From an uncultured Halobacteriovorax sp. (lineage in GTDB: Bacteria > Bdellovibrionota > Bacteriovoracia > Bacteriovoracales > Bacteriovoracaceae), in NCBI GenBank assembly GCA_913061265.1, contig CAJXVS010000005.1, positions 322,418 through 386,417 of the forward strand: a stretch of 64,000 bases of DNA, written 5' to 3'. The notes beneath the pieces were generated by a model. The model saw nothing but the letters and a program-made list of their open reading frames with translations. It made no database searches and had not been told where the DNA came from. Each line of letters starts with the position of its first letter. Positions within the stretch are counted from its first letter, which is position 1. The position numbers and the translations under genes were made by a program. This document shows, one piece after another, positions 9,064-17,116 of the stretch.

Positions 9064-9933
9064 ATGATCAGCACCCATGACCTTCTAACGAAGATTGAAA
9101 ATGGTGAAGAGACTTTTAAAGAACTAGAGTTATCGTTAAAAGAGATTGCAGCTCATTTTCTAAGTGCTACACAATCAGATGAATCTCTCGGATGGTTCCT
9201 GTTAAAGGAACTAGAGAAACACTATGGAACCCATTTATTAAAAAATGATCTAGGCTCTTTCCAAGAATTCTTCAAAATCGCCTCGCTCTTTGATAGAGAT
9301 AAGAACTCAATCAACCGTTTCTTTGATTCCGCCCTAGGGCTCTATGGTCCTGCTAGTGAAGTCAAACTAGTTCAAATCTTTGAAGAGAAACAAAATAAGG
9401 TTGATTATCAATCGATGAGGATAAGGGGAAGCTTTGAGTATTCTCATACACAAACTCACTATTCGATCCTGATGGACCTCTTTAATTATCTCTCGCCTAA
9501 GAAGGGAGAGAGGTTTATTGATATTGGGTCTGGCTTTGGTAGAGTCGGCCTTTTTATTGGCCTTTGTTTTCCAGATCTAGAGTATCTTGGTTTTGAGTTA
9601 GTTGCGGGTCGAGTTGATTGCTCCAATGAAGTTAAACTTAGAAATAGATTTGAAAATATAGAGTTTCAAACTCAAGACCTACTAGAGCCAAATTTTGAAA
9701 TCCCTGATGGAGATTATTATTTTCTTTATGACCCACTTGAAAAAGAAGAATTAAAGAATTTTTATAAAAAACTACAATCTAGGCCCGGGCATAAGGTTAT
9801 AGCCTTCGGGGGCTACGACGACTTTATCTTAGAATATCTCGATTCTTGTCCTTGGCTGACACAGATTAAGAGGTTTCAAGATGATTACTTTAGCCTATCA
9901 GGGGCTATTTACGAATCTAAGTCGCTGATTTAA
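9064..9933 (+). CDS. SAM-dependent methyltransferase, DOT1-like fold
   Basis: 289 residues. A helical N-terminal domain (1-140) precedes a Rossmann methyltransferase domain. Motif I is FIDIGSGFGRVGLFIGL (about 156-172). The acidic end of strand 2 is YLGFELVAGRVDCS, and motif IV is YYFLYDPL (about 220). The GSGFGR loop and the following layout resemble DOT1/KMT4-type enzymes, which in bacteria may modify proteins or small molecules. No substrate can be assigned. ATG 9064 starts one base after the stop of the Cse60-like gene without its own strong ribosome binding site, so translation is probably coupled. Confidence 0.78.
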   Translation: MISTHDLLTKIENGEETFKELELSLKEIAAHFLSATQSDESLGWFLLKELEKHYGTHLLKNDLGSFQEFFKIASLFDRDKNSINRFFDSALGLYGPASEVKLVQIFEEKQNKVDYQSMRIRGSFEYSHTQTHYSILMDLFNYLSPKKGERFIDIGSGFGRVGLFIGLCFPDLEYLGFELVAGRVDCSNEVKLRNRFENIEFQTQDLLEPNFEIPDGDYYFLYDPLEKEELKNFYKKLQSRPGHKVIAFGGYDDFILEYLDSCPWLTQIKRFQDDYFSLSGAIYESKSLI

Positions 9934-9950
9934 GTACTTTCAAGACATAA

Positions 9951-10196
9951 ATGCTCAAGTATCTTAAGCTATTCACCGAAGAGTTGTTCATGAACGTTAT
10001 ACCAAAGATTGATGTTTTTTACCTAACTCGTAGCAAGCTTAAGACCTTGAAGATCACAGGATCTCCAGGTGGCCAGGCAAGTTCTTTAGTTGATAAAGCT
10101 AATGATATAGCTAGAGCTGGTCAGGGCACTGCTGAAAGTGTAGGGCATAGCCTTACTGTTACGACGGGTATTGCTAAGAAACTCAATATTATTTAA
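9951..10196 (+). CDS. Hypothetical small protein
   Basis: 81 residues from ATG 9951, or 68 from ATG 9990, which has GAAGAG 6 nt upstream and may be the better start. There is no membrane segment. The middle has a glycine-serine turn (KITGSPGGQASSL) and an alanine-rich helix. I do not recognise a family. It follows the methyltransferase by 17 nt, so it is probably the last gene of that run. It shares its stop tetranucleotide TTAA (10193-10196) with the convergent barrel gene. Confidence 0.5.
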   Translation: MLKYLKLFTEELFMNVIPKIDVFYLTRSKLKTLKITGSPGGQASSLVDKANDIARAGQGTAESVGHSLTVTTGIAKKLNII

Positions 10197-10957
10197 AGCA
10201 GCTGGACGCCCTTAGAGCCACTCCAGCCAAATAAGGCAAGCACAGTGAAGTGATCACTAGATTGCCTTGTATGAAACTGCCCAGCGCCAATGGTTATAGA
10301 CCATGGCTTAAAATTCATTCTTGTAATTCCTAAAGACATCACTGATTTATTTTTAAGTTTTTCCATTTGGCTATGCTGAACAAGAGCTCCTATTGAAAAA
10401 GTCTTTGTAAGCTCATATCCAATTATTGATGTAACTTGAGTTAAGTCGTCACCGCCTGATTGCCCTAAAAGAGTTCCTGTCACTTCGGCAAAGACACCGA
10501 TTCGCTTATCTACTTTAGCGTCTTCTTTTTTACCATCAATAAAAAGAAAGGCTCCTTTAAAAGCAAGGCCCAATTTAAAACCTATATAGTTTCTCTTCAT
10601 TGTTCCATTACAAATAACAGTGGCACAATTATAAGAGCCAAGTTCATCCACCCCACGCTTTACGATCTTAGAGCCGGCATAGAAGCCTAAGAAACTAACG
10701 GGGAAGAAATCTACCTGAGCACCTAGACCATTAATCACTCCACTTGTTTGAGCATAAACCGAAGGCCTAATATAGCCGTACATAGGCCCACTATCGCTTC
10801 CCCAGAACTTATGGCCATAACCTAGTGTTCCAATAAAAGATAAGGCCACAGGGTAAGTTCTCGTTACGGCCTTAATATCGTAATCGACACTGGCATTAAC
10901 CGAGGAAATCGATAGAGAAATAAAAATTATTAAGCAAGATATTAAGTTTTTCATCAT
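10193..10957 (-). CDS. Exported, probably outer-membrane beta-barrel protein
   Basis: 254 residues with a clear signal peptide (KNLISCLIIFISLSISSVNA, cleavage near residue 22). The rest alternates short amphipathic strands with glycine and aromatic residues (TLGYGHKFWG, FLGFYAGSKIV, YIGFKLGLAF), the pattern of a small outer-membrane barrel. Two cysteines in NCATVICNG near residue 117 could form a loop disulfide. No family is recognised. The start lies only 8 nt from the start of the divergent ankyrin gene. A 23-bp imperfect palindrome (10969-10991) on the far side is a candidate shared operator. Confidence 0.65.
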   Translation of the reverse strand: MMKNLISCLIIFISLSISSVNASVDYDIKAVTRTYPVALSFIGTLGYGHKFWGSDSGPMYGYIRPSVYAQTSGVINGLGAQVDFFPVSFLGFYAGSKIVKRGVDELGSYNCATVICNGTMKRNYIGFKLGLAFKGAFLFIDGKKEDAKVDKRIGVFAEVTGTLLGQSGGDDLTQVTSIIGYELTKTFSIGALVQHSQMEKLKNKSVMSLGITRMNFKPWSITIGAGQFHTRQSSDHFTVLALFGWSGSKGVQLL

Positions 10958-10965
10958 TATATTCT

Positions 10966-12006
10966 ATGACTTTGGTTATAATAACTAAAGTGAAATTAAA
11001 ACAAGTCAACAGCTCGCAATTAAAAGGGGATCCTACTGGTCACCCCATCTGGTTCAATGATCTTGATAGGGATCTCTACCTTATCATTGGTGAAAATGAA
11101 CTCAGGCATTTTGAAATCAGTATTCAAAGTGACCTCTTATCAGGGGGAGCTTCTAAGGCCCTACAGTACGGTAAGATTAAAGATGACGCCGGAAGCCGTC
11201 AGGACCTCTCGCGCCTCGTTGATTATCAAAACCAAATTCCAGAGCAATTTAAAGAGCAGACGCTTAATCTGATTCAAGACTGTGAAGGACTAGAACCTAG
11301 TCTTAAGACAGGGCTTATCAAATATATCGAAGGCTTTAGTTTTGGATCAAACCCACTTCGTTTTAGTGAAGCCCTTAAGTCTTATGTCCCTATTGAAAAG
11401 CGGAAAATCTCCAAACCAAGAGTTCCTCTATCACGCCAAATTCGTGCCCTAATAAAAAAACTACCTAAGCATCTTGGGCTTAAGGCCGTAGGACTACTTT
11501 TAATCGCTAGTGTTATCTCGGTTTATTTTTCGATGTCAAAGAGTCTAGGTAACCGATTCTTAGGAATGGATAGCCGCTTAAACATAGGCTATATCAAAAA
11601 ATACATCGCTAAAGATGGCAAGCTTGATATTGTAGACTCTAGCGGAAGAAATATCCTTCACCGGACAGCTCCTTTTCTCGACTCCGTCGACAGTGAACGC
11701 TACAGGGCTTTTGAATTCTTAATCTTAAATAAAGGTGTCGATCCTAATCAATTTGATAATCAAGGTAGGACTCCTCTTTATTTTTTAATTGTAAGTTACC
11801 TCCATCCAGAGATCTCAAGATTAGACAATCACCCTAGTTATAAAGCAGAATTGGCTGCTGTTAAGAATGATAAATTAAGAGTTATAGAGAAGCTTTTAAA
11901 GCTCGGTCTAGACTCTAGGCTTAAAGATGGCCCCGATGGCCTTACAGCATTCGTCCTAGGCTCAAAGGACGCAGAACTCAAAGACCTCCTCCAAAAATAC
12001 CGCTAA
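10966..12006 (+). CDS. Single-pass membrane protein with C-terminal ankyrin repeats
   Basis: 346 residues. The N-terminal 165 residues are cytoplasmic and unrecognised (GHPIWFNDLDRDLYLIIGEN). One membrane helix lies at about 171-190 (LKAVGLLLIASVISVYFSM). The C-terminal part has degenerate ankyrin repeats: DSSGRNILHRTAP, FEFLILNKGVDPNQFDNQGR with TPLYFL, and VIEKLLKLGLDSRLKDGPDG with LTAF. Ankyrin repeats bind proteins, so this may be a membrane-tethered adaptor. The start is uncertain: ATG 10966 lacks a ribosome binding site and sits next to a -10-like palindrome, and a GTG at 10990 is also in frame. Confidence 0.68.
   Translation: MTLVIITKVKLKQVNSSQLKGDPTGHPIWFNDLDRDLYLIIGENELRHFEISIQSDLLSGGASKALQYGKIKDDAGSRQDLSRLVDYQNQIPEQFKEQTLNLIQDCEGLEPSLKTGLIKYIEGFSFGSNPLRFSEALKSYVPIEKRKISKPRVPLSRQIRALIKKLPKHLGLKAVGLLLIASVISVYFSMSKSLGNRFLGMDSRLNIGYIKKYIAKDGKLDIVDSSGRNILHRTAPFLDSVDSERYRAFEFLILNKGVDPNQFDNQGRTPLYFLIVSYLHPEISRLDNHPSYKAELAAVKNDKLRVIEKLLKLGLDSRLKDGPDGLTAFVLGSKDAELKDLLQKYR
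10969..10991. promoter_or_regulatory. 23-bp palindrome overlapping a divergent start region
   Basis: ACTTTGGTTAT (10969-10979), a central A, then ATAACTAAAGT (10981-10991): 10 of 11 positions pair. The centre contains TATAAT (10977-10982), a perfect -10 hexamer for the plus strand. The element overlaps the first codons assigned to the ankyrin gene, so it is either an operator inside the coding start or evidence that the ankyrin protein begins further downstream. Confidence 0.4.
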
Positions 12007-12076
12007 GTGTCTGAAAATATTACTCAACTTCCTTAGTTTCTTAGGCTATAAATATTTCACGAGGAGGGCTATTATA

Positions 12077-13030
12077 ATGAAAGATACTGCTCTGCGTTAT
12101 ATAGTATGGCCTATGAAGAAAATCACATCTCTTATTTTTGCCTTAGGCTTAAGCCTACAAGTTAGTCACGCTAGCTTTGGCCCAACACCTTCTAAGATCT
12201 TCAATCCTGAAGGAGCCCTCTCTTGTGAATCAATTCAGAAGTGCACGGTCCCTAGTTATAGGACACTCCAAAAAATTACTGAAGACTTTATAGCCTTTTC
12301 CGTAGAGAGGGTTTCAGTCTTTGATAAAATGGAAACTAAGATTCAGGCTGGATCACAAACATATGAGCACCATTTAGAGTCTACTTTTTCTGCCTTAGGA
12401 AATACCAGTTTCAAATCTTTTTTAAATTCTGGTAAGAATGACTTTGATAACCTTCTAGATAAGCTAGGGCTCTCATCAGCAAGACAATTGGTAAGTGGCA
12501 ACTCTCCCTTTATCATTGAAATGAAATCTCTTCAGGCACTATTAAGAAAGGCTGACGCCAATATTAAAAACTCAGTTACTAAAGATGATCAGAAAACTGC
12601 TTTAATAGAAAAACAAAAAAGCTATTTCGATTTTAGAACAAATGGAAGCTTTACTTCTTATAAGCATATCGATCAAGTGAAGACACTATTTGATTATTAT
12701 TTAAAAGAAGAAAGCTTAGAGTCTTGGATGACTACAAGCGAGAAGGCACTACGCCTTAGCTTTAATTCTTGTCCTATCAAAGTAAGAAGGGCCATTCGTA
12801 AGATGAGACCAGCCATAAAGATCAATAGCGAGTTAAAACAATTAAAGTTTGATGTCTTCAATCAACCTGATTTTGTCTCAACTCTTGTAGAAAATGGTCG
12901 GTTATTAAGGGTTAATTGTCGTAAGAAGACCACTGGGACTCTTGTTTTAGATATTGATCAAAAGAATGGAGCGATAAATATTGATTATCAACTCTCTCAT
13001 AATAACACTCCTATCCTACCTCTAAAGTAA
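12077..13030 (+). CDS. Exported hypothetical protein
   Basis: 317 residues. ATG 12077 has GAGGAGG (12061-12067) 9 nt upstream. The signal peptide is long: a 12-residue leader, then MKKITSLIFALGLSLQVSHA, with cleavage near residue 32. The mature part is mainly helical with five cysteines (CESIQKC close together, FNSCPIK, VNCRKK), fitting disulfides in the periplasm. No family is recognised. A methionine at 12113 directly before KKITS would give a standard signal peptide but lacks a ribosome binding site. It precedes the START-domain gene by 39 nt on the same strand. Confidence 0.65.
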   Translation: MKDTALRYIVWPMKKITSLIFALGLSLQVSHASFGPTPSKIFNPEGALSCESIQKCTVPSYRTLQKITEDFIAFSVERVSVFDKMETKIQAGSQTYEHHLESTFSALGNTSFKSFLNSGKNDFDNLLDKLGLSSARQLVSGNSPFIIEMKSLQALLRKADANIKNSVTKDDQKTALIEKQKSYFDFRTNGSFTSYKHIDQVKTLFDYYLKEESLESWMTTSEKALRLSFNSCPIKVRRAIRKMRPAIKINSELKQLKFDVFNQPDFVSTLVENGRLLRVNCRKKTTGTLVLDIDQKNGAINIDYQLSHNNTPILPLK

Positions 13031-13069
13031 GCTCTGGAATTTTTCTAGGCCCTAGCTTAGAATAAACCT

Positions 13070-13726
13070 ATGAGAGCTTACTTATTTATTTTAATCATGA
13101 CTTTAACCACTCCTAAAGTTTTTGCCTTATCAGGAGATGACTTTGTTTGGCGGGTGGCCAACAAGAGAAATGGCATCACTGTCTTTAAAGCCGATGAACA
13201 TGAAAGTGGTCTGGTTCCTATAAAGGTTGAAACCATCCTGCCCTTTCCTCCTAGTCGTGTCCTCTCAGTTATAGCCGATACAGAAAGAAAACAAGAATGG
13301 GTTCCAGATCTAATGGTTGTAAAGACTGTTAAGAAATTAGATGAGTACGACAAGATAGAGTACTCAGTCTATGACTCTCCTTGGCCTTTTTCTGATAGAA
13401 GCTTTCTTGTTCATATTAAAAGCATTGCTCATGTCAAAGAAAAGAAACTAGTCATAAAGTTAAACTCTATTGAACTCCCTGAAGTCCCTAAGAATAAGAA
13501 CTATGTCAGAGGTTTTACTTATAATGGTGATGTCATCTTAAAGAACGATGGTAAGGGAAATTCATATTTTCAAGTCTTGTTTCTAACGGATTTCAAAGGC
13601 AGTATCCCAAAATGGATCGTCAATATGGTCCAACTTGGTTGGCCTAAGAAGATGATCAAGAGCTTAACCAAACAGATAGAAAAGGATGACATCAAGATTC
13701 AAGAAAAATTTAGATTCTTAGATTAA
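13070..13726 (+). CDS. Exported START-domain lipid-binding protein
   Basis: 218 residues: a signal peptide (AYLFILIMTLTTPKVFA, cleavage near 19), then one START (StAR-related lipid transfer) domain. Recognisable parts are VWRVANKRNGITVFKA at the start, the helix SRVLSVIADTERKQEWVPDL, the strand SPWPFSDRSFLV and the long C-terminal helix PKWIVNMVQLGWPKKMIKSL. The fold encloses a hydrophobic ligand such as a sterol, phospholipid or fatty acid. In Gram-negative bacteria such exported forms are known but poorly studied. The ligand is unknown. Its last 9 nt overlap the convergent PLP-enzyme gene. Confidence 0.85.
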   Translation: MRAYLFILIMTLTTPKVFALSGDDFVWRVANKRNGITVFKADEHESGLVPIKVETILPFPPSRVLSVIADTERKQEWVPDLMVVKTVKKLDEYDKIEYSVYDSPWPFSDRSFLVHIKSIAHVKEKKLVIKLNSIELPEVPKNKNYVRGFTYNGDVILKNDGKGNSYFQVLFLTDFKGSIPKWIVNMVQLGWPKKMIKSLTKQIEKDDIKIQEKFRFLD

Positions 13727-14827
13727 CCTCAGGGCCTCTTCGAATCTTTTTACATCCTCTATAGAGTTATAAAAATGTATCGACGCTCTTATGCTTCCCT
13801 TTCTTCCATTAACAAATACCTTATGTTCTTCCAAGAAGGCTAAGGCGTTCTCTAGGTCTTGATCAAATTTAAAGCTACAAATCCCACTAGAGCAAGACTC
13901 TCCTCTTGGGCTTATCAGCTCATAGCCTTGATCTTTAATCGCCTTTGTAAGCAGGTTAGAATTCTCTAGTAGCTTCTTTTCTATTACTCCTGAACCAATA
14001 TTCATTTGAACTTCTAAAGCGCTCTTAAGTCCTGCTAGCATGTTAAAAGGAAGGCTCCCTATCTGAAAAGCCCCCATATCATCAAGGAAGTCTGGCATCG
14101 AATTCTCTAAAAGCCATGGCTCCTTAACAGAAGTCCAGCCCCCAATGGGCATCTTTAGTTTTCTTCTTTTATCTCGCGGAATAGATATAAGACTTAGGCC
14201 CAAGTCGGCACCTAGCCATTTATGAGTTGAGGCGGTGAATCCAAGGTAGTCTAAAGATCTTAAGTCTATGGGGAACTGACCAATCTCTTGAGTGCTATTA
14301 ATGATTAATTCTGAATCAGTATCTTGAAGTTTATCGCTTAAGAGTTTTAAATTCATCCGCTGCCCAGTTAAGTATTGAACGCCGCTACAAACAATAAGAG
14401 ATTTTTGTCCCTTAGTTGCATTGATCAATTCTTCTTCATCTATCTTTCCATCAATAGGCTTTATCAATTCAACTTCATAACCATGATGAAACCATGGCAA
14501 GGTTGATGAAGGAAACTCTATAGAAGGTGCGATAACTTTCTTAAAGCCTTCTTCTTTTAACATCATGGCAAAAAGATTCATGTTCATACTTGTATTAGAA
14601 CTTATGGCCACGTCATCTTTATCTACGTTTATGAAGCTTGAAACAACTGTTCGCGTATCCTCTAAAAGATTAAAATAACGAATATCTTTTATGGCACCTT
14701 GATTTAAAGTTTGAGTACTAAAACCGGAAATGGCCCGAGCTGTCTTTATATGAACCCCGCCTATGGCCGCGTTCATTAAATAAGCTCCCATCTTTAAGAC
14801 TGGGTATTTCTCTAAATATTCACTCAT
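13718..14827 (-). CDS. PLP-dependent class V aminotransferase-like enzyme (no desulfurase cysteine)
   Basis: 369 residues of the class V aminotransferase fold shared with SufS/NifS. The PLP-binding lysine is in ASTHKWLGADLG and the substrate-side arginine region is IRASIHFYN. In cysteine desulfurases a loop RxGxxC comes just before that region. Here the sequence runs VFVNGRKGSIRASIHFYN with no cysteine, so it is probably not a sulfur donor and may be an epimerase- or lyase-like relative. A start at 14863 would add 12 residues, but GGGGAG 4 nt before ATG 14827 supports the shorter form. It is divergent from the bfd-bfr genes, which hints at a link to iron or Fe-S metabolism. Confidence 0.8.
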   Translation of the reverse strand: MSEYLEKYPVLKMGAYLMNAAIGGVHIKTARAISGFSTQTLNQGAIKDIRYFNLLEDTRTVVSSFINVDKDDVAISSNTSMNMNLFAMMLKEEGFKKVIAPSIEFPSSTLPWFHHGYEVELIKPIDGKIDEEELINATKGQKSLIVCSGVQYLTGQRMNLKLLSDKLQDTDSELIINSTQEIGQFPIDLRSLDYLGFTASTHKWLGADLGLSLISIPRDKRRKLKMPIGGWTSVKEPWLLENSMPDFLDDMGAFQIGSLPFNMLAGLKSALEVQMNIGSGVIEKKLLENSNLLTKAIKDQGYELISPRGESCSSGICSFKFDQDLENALAFLEEHKVFVNGRKGSIRASIHFYNSIEDVKRFEEALRLI

Positions 14828-14919
14828 TTTACTCCCCAATTGTGCCACGACGCAGCACCGCATCTTTATTTCCTATATTTATATCAATAAATACAACAAC
14901 ATAGAAATAGTTAAGTATT

Positions 14920-14949
14920 TTGTTTGATATACCGAACAGTTGGTATAAT
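14920..14949 (+). promoter_or_regulatory. bfd-bfr promoter with operator-like palindrome
   Basis: A -10 box TATAAT (14944-14949) lies 18 nt after a weak -35 TTGTTT (14920-14925). The spacer and -10 are covered by the palindrome TATACC (14928-14933), 8 nt, GGTATA (14942-14947). AACAGTTG occurs twice in the same orientation, at 14935-14942 and 14955-14962, exactly 20 nt apart. This suits a repressor on one helix face. An iron- or Fe-S-responsive regulator would fit the genes controlled, but none is encoded nearby. Confidence 0.5.
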
Positions 14950-14986
14950 ATCTAAACAGTTGTAAGGACTGCCTAAGGAATTAGTT

Positions 14987-15172
14987 ATGTACGTTTGTTT
15001 ATGTAAAGGTATCACAGAAGAGAAGATAGAGAATCTTGTTAATCAAGGCCTCCCTTCTTCAGAAGTCATCAAGCGTTTAGGCGTTGGTTCTGACTGTGGT
15101 ATTTGTGTCGTAGATGCCGTTAAAAAAATCCAATCTAAAGCAGCAGCTTCACAGAGACAATCTAAGAAATAA
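14987..15172 (+). CDS. bfd: Bacterioferritin-associated ferredoxin
   Basis: 61 residues with the [2Fe-2S] ligands of Bfd in place: Cys4 and Cys6 (VCLCKGI) and Cys37 and Cys40 (SDCGICV). Bfd binds bacterioferritin and passes electrons through its haem to the ferric core, releasing iron when the cell is starved. The length is normal for the family, with a short lysine-rich tail. It precedes bfr by 41 nt, the usual functional partner. The promoter region upstream has a TATAAT box inside a palindrome, which suggests repression under some iron or redox state. Confidence 0.92.
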   Translation: MYVCLCKGITEEKIENLVNQGLPSSEVIKRLGVGSDCGICVVDAVKKIQSKAAASQRQSKK

Positions 15173-15213
15173 TCTTTATACTTTCTATAAATTTTTAAAT
15201 AAAGGGATCAACT

Positions 15214-15690
15214 ATGAAAGGTGATGCAAAAACTATTGAAATGCTTAACGGCGTTTTAACAAGAGAACTAACTGCTATCAATCAATATTTCCTCCATGCT
15301 CGTATGCTTCAAGATTGGGGTTTAGAGAAACTCGGTCATATGGAATATAAGGCTTCAATCGATGAGATGAAGCATGCCGATGAACTCATTAAAAGAATTC
15401 TTTTTCTTGAAGGTATTCCTAATGTTCAAAAGCTAGATAAAGTTGTTATCGGAACTAATGTTGAAGAAATTATAAAAGCAGATCTGGCCGTTGAAAATGC
15501 CGCTGTTCCCTATCTTAAAGATTGTATCGCCCACGCTGAGTCAGTAAGAGACTTTGTATCTCGTGATCTTTTTAGCAATATCCTAGAGAGTGAAGAAGAG
15601 CATGTTGATTGGTTAGAGACTCAACAAGGGCTTATCAAAAGAGTTGGGGTTGAAAGATACATGCAATCTCAGATCGTGATGGAAGGCTAA
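15214..15690 (+). CDS. bfr: Bacterioferritin
   Basis: 158 residues, the standard length. The protein forms 24-subunit haem-containing shells that oxidise and store iron. The ferroxidase ligands are all present at canonical positions: Glu18, Glu51, His54, Glu94, Glu127 and His130. The haem-bridging Met52 is kept (IDEMKHAD), so this is a true haem bacterioferritin. The start ATG 15214 follows AAAGGGA. It lies directly after bfd in the same unit. The stop shares the tetranucleotide CTAA (15687-15690) with the convergent lipoprotein gene. Confidence 0.95.
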   Translation: MKGDAKTIEMLNGVLTRELTAINQYFLHARMLQDWGLEKLGHMEYKASIDEMKHADELIKRILFLEGIPNVQKLDKVVIGTNVEEIIKADLAVENAAVPYLKDCIAHAESVRDFVSRDLFSNILESEEEHVDWLETQQGLIKRVGVERYMQSQIVMEG

Positions 15691-16148
15691 ATCTTAGAAC
15701 AATGACTACCTAAAATACGCCGGGCCTTAGTGAATCTTTTCAAAGATTCATTTCGGTCACTGGCCAACTTCTTAAACTTCTTATCTTTAAAATACTCAGT
15801 ACATTTTACTTTGAAATCAGCAGGTGCGGATCCTTTAAAAAAGCAATTCCCCATGCTCTTGCAAGTAGACTTAACGGCGCTATCTTTTACATCGTTAGCA
15901 ATAACCCCAAGGATTCCTCCATAGAGGCTCTCACCACAACGGCAAAGCTTTGAAGGCTTTAATTCAATATTAGGGGGTGACTCAAGGGCCTCCATTGTCT
16001 TAAGAGGCGTATCGTTTATCATGCTTTTTCTTAAAGACATGGTTAAGAGTGTATCGACAGTTTCGCTAGTCCAGGAACTTAAGGCCCTATCATCAAGCCA
16101 TTTACAAGATCCTAGAAGAAGAATGAGAGCGAAGGTTATTAGTTTCAT
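15687..16148 (-). CDS. Hypothetical lipoprotein
   Basis: 153 residues beginning MKLITFALILLLGSC. The LLGSC lipobox predicts signal peptidase II cleavage before Cys15 and lipid anchoring. Lys16 follows the cysteine, so retention by an inner-membrane Asp signal is not indicated and the outer membrane is likely. The mature part has a CRCG pair and several further cysteines (STCKSMGNCFF, GSHCSKI) that could form disulfides. No family is recognised. It lies downstream of the DUF2797 gene on the same strand, with about 31 nt between them. Confidence 0.72.
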   Translation of the reverse strand: MKLITFALILLLGSCKWLDDRALSSWTSETVDTLLTMSLRKSMINDTPLKTMEALESPPNIELKPSKLCRCGESLYGGILGVIANDVKDSAVKSTCKSMGNCFFKGSAPADFKVKCTEYFKDKKFKKLASDRNESLKRFTKARRILGSHCSKI

Positions 16149-16179
16149 GACTCAATTGTCTTTGATCTCGCCTTTAAGT

Positions 16180-16971
16180 TCAATAGTCGAGTTTTATGCT
16201 GTATCCGTTATGCTTTCTTATGTTTAAAACACCTGTATCAAGAATAAGGTACTGACCTTTGATTCCTGTTAACACCCCTTCTATAAGAGGCTTTTTATCA
16301 AAGCTCAAAGAAGTGATCTTCTCGGGTACAGATTCAATAGGGTAATTGATCTCTAGGATTTCTTCTTCTAAGTCTTCTGCCTCATAATCATCAATTATAT
16401 TTCCAAACGTTTCATAGATCTCTTCCCTAACTTCCTCAAGATCAACCGCTTCGACATCACCTTTAAGCATCTTTCTCCAGTTGGTTTTATCTGCATAAGA
16501 CTTGCTAAGTTCAACTTCTATCAATCCAGAAGTTAACCTATCTTTAACTTTTAAAATAGGAAGTGCACTAGTGGCCCCTTGGTCCATCCATCTAAAGGGA
16601 AGATTAGTCTCTCTAGTGATCCCTACCTTTAGACCAGAAGCTACTGAAAGATAAATATAATGAGGGATCATACAATGCTTCACTCCCCACTCAGGCTCTC
16701 TACAGGTTCCATCAGCATAGTGGCAAGTTTCGGGTCTTACTAAACACATATCGCACTGAGCGAGGCTTCTAAAAGATTTAAAACTATAGCCCTGTCCAAA
16801 AGACTTCTTTATTGATTCTCCTGTATGAATGCAGTTGATCTTTCCATCAAAACTCATTGTGAGCTTCTTACCAATCAACGGATTCATATGAATAAGTTCA
16901 TCTCCTATAGGAAGATGGTATTGGACGACATCTTTTAGCTCTGTTTTCATTTTTAAGATATTGCCTTCCAT
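16180..16971 (-). CDS. DUF2797 family protein
   Basis: 263 residues matching the DUF2797 layout. A cysteine-rich centre, CDMCLVRPETCHYADGTCRE (about 93-112), resembles a metal site. It is followed by HYIYLSVASGLKVGITRETN with PFRWMDQGA, a GIY-YIG-like segment in which YLS and VGITR take the usual motif positions. The biochemical function of the family is not established; a nucleic-acid role is suggested only by the GIY-YIG resemblance. ATG 16971 has AGGTGAG 5 nt upstream. It is divergent from the coiled-coil gene. Three TTAGAT copies (16987, 16994 and 17002) in the gap are of unknown meaning. Confidence 0.8.
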   Translation of the reverse strand: MEGNILKMKTELKDVVQYHLPIGDELIHMNPLIGKKLTMSFDGKINCIHTGESIKKSFGQGYSFKSFRSLAQCDMCLVRPETCHYADGTCREPEWGVKHCMIPHYIYLSVASGLKVGITRETNLPFRWMDQGATSALPILKVKDRLTSGLIEVELSKSYADKTNWRKMLKGDVEAVDLEEVREEIYETFGNIIDDYEAEDLEEEILEINYPIESVPEKITSLSFDKKPLIEGVLTGIKGQYLILDTGVLNIRKHNGYSIKLDY

Positions 16972-17116
16972 ACTTACTCACCTTACTTAGATATTAGATA
17001 TTTAGATGATACGAAGACCACCTTATTCAGTCAATTAAAGCCTATAAAGGGGCATATTTTGATGGTTAGCAACAAGAGGCGGTTTTATCCTATAATTAAA
17101 GAAGAAGGAGTAGTCC

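Noticed and set aside
13718..14827. Cysteine desulfurase (SufS) annotation
   Set aside because: The loop bearing the catalytic Cys is absent.
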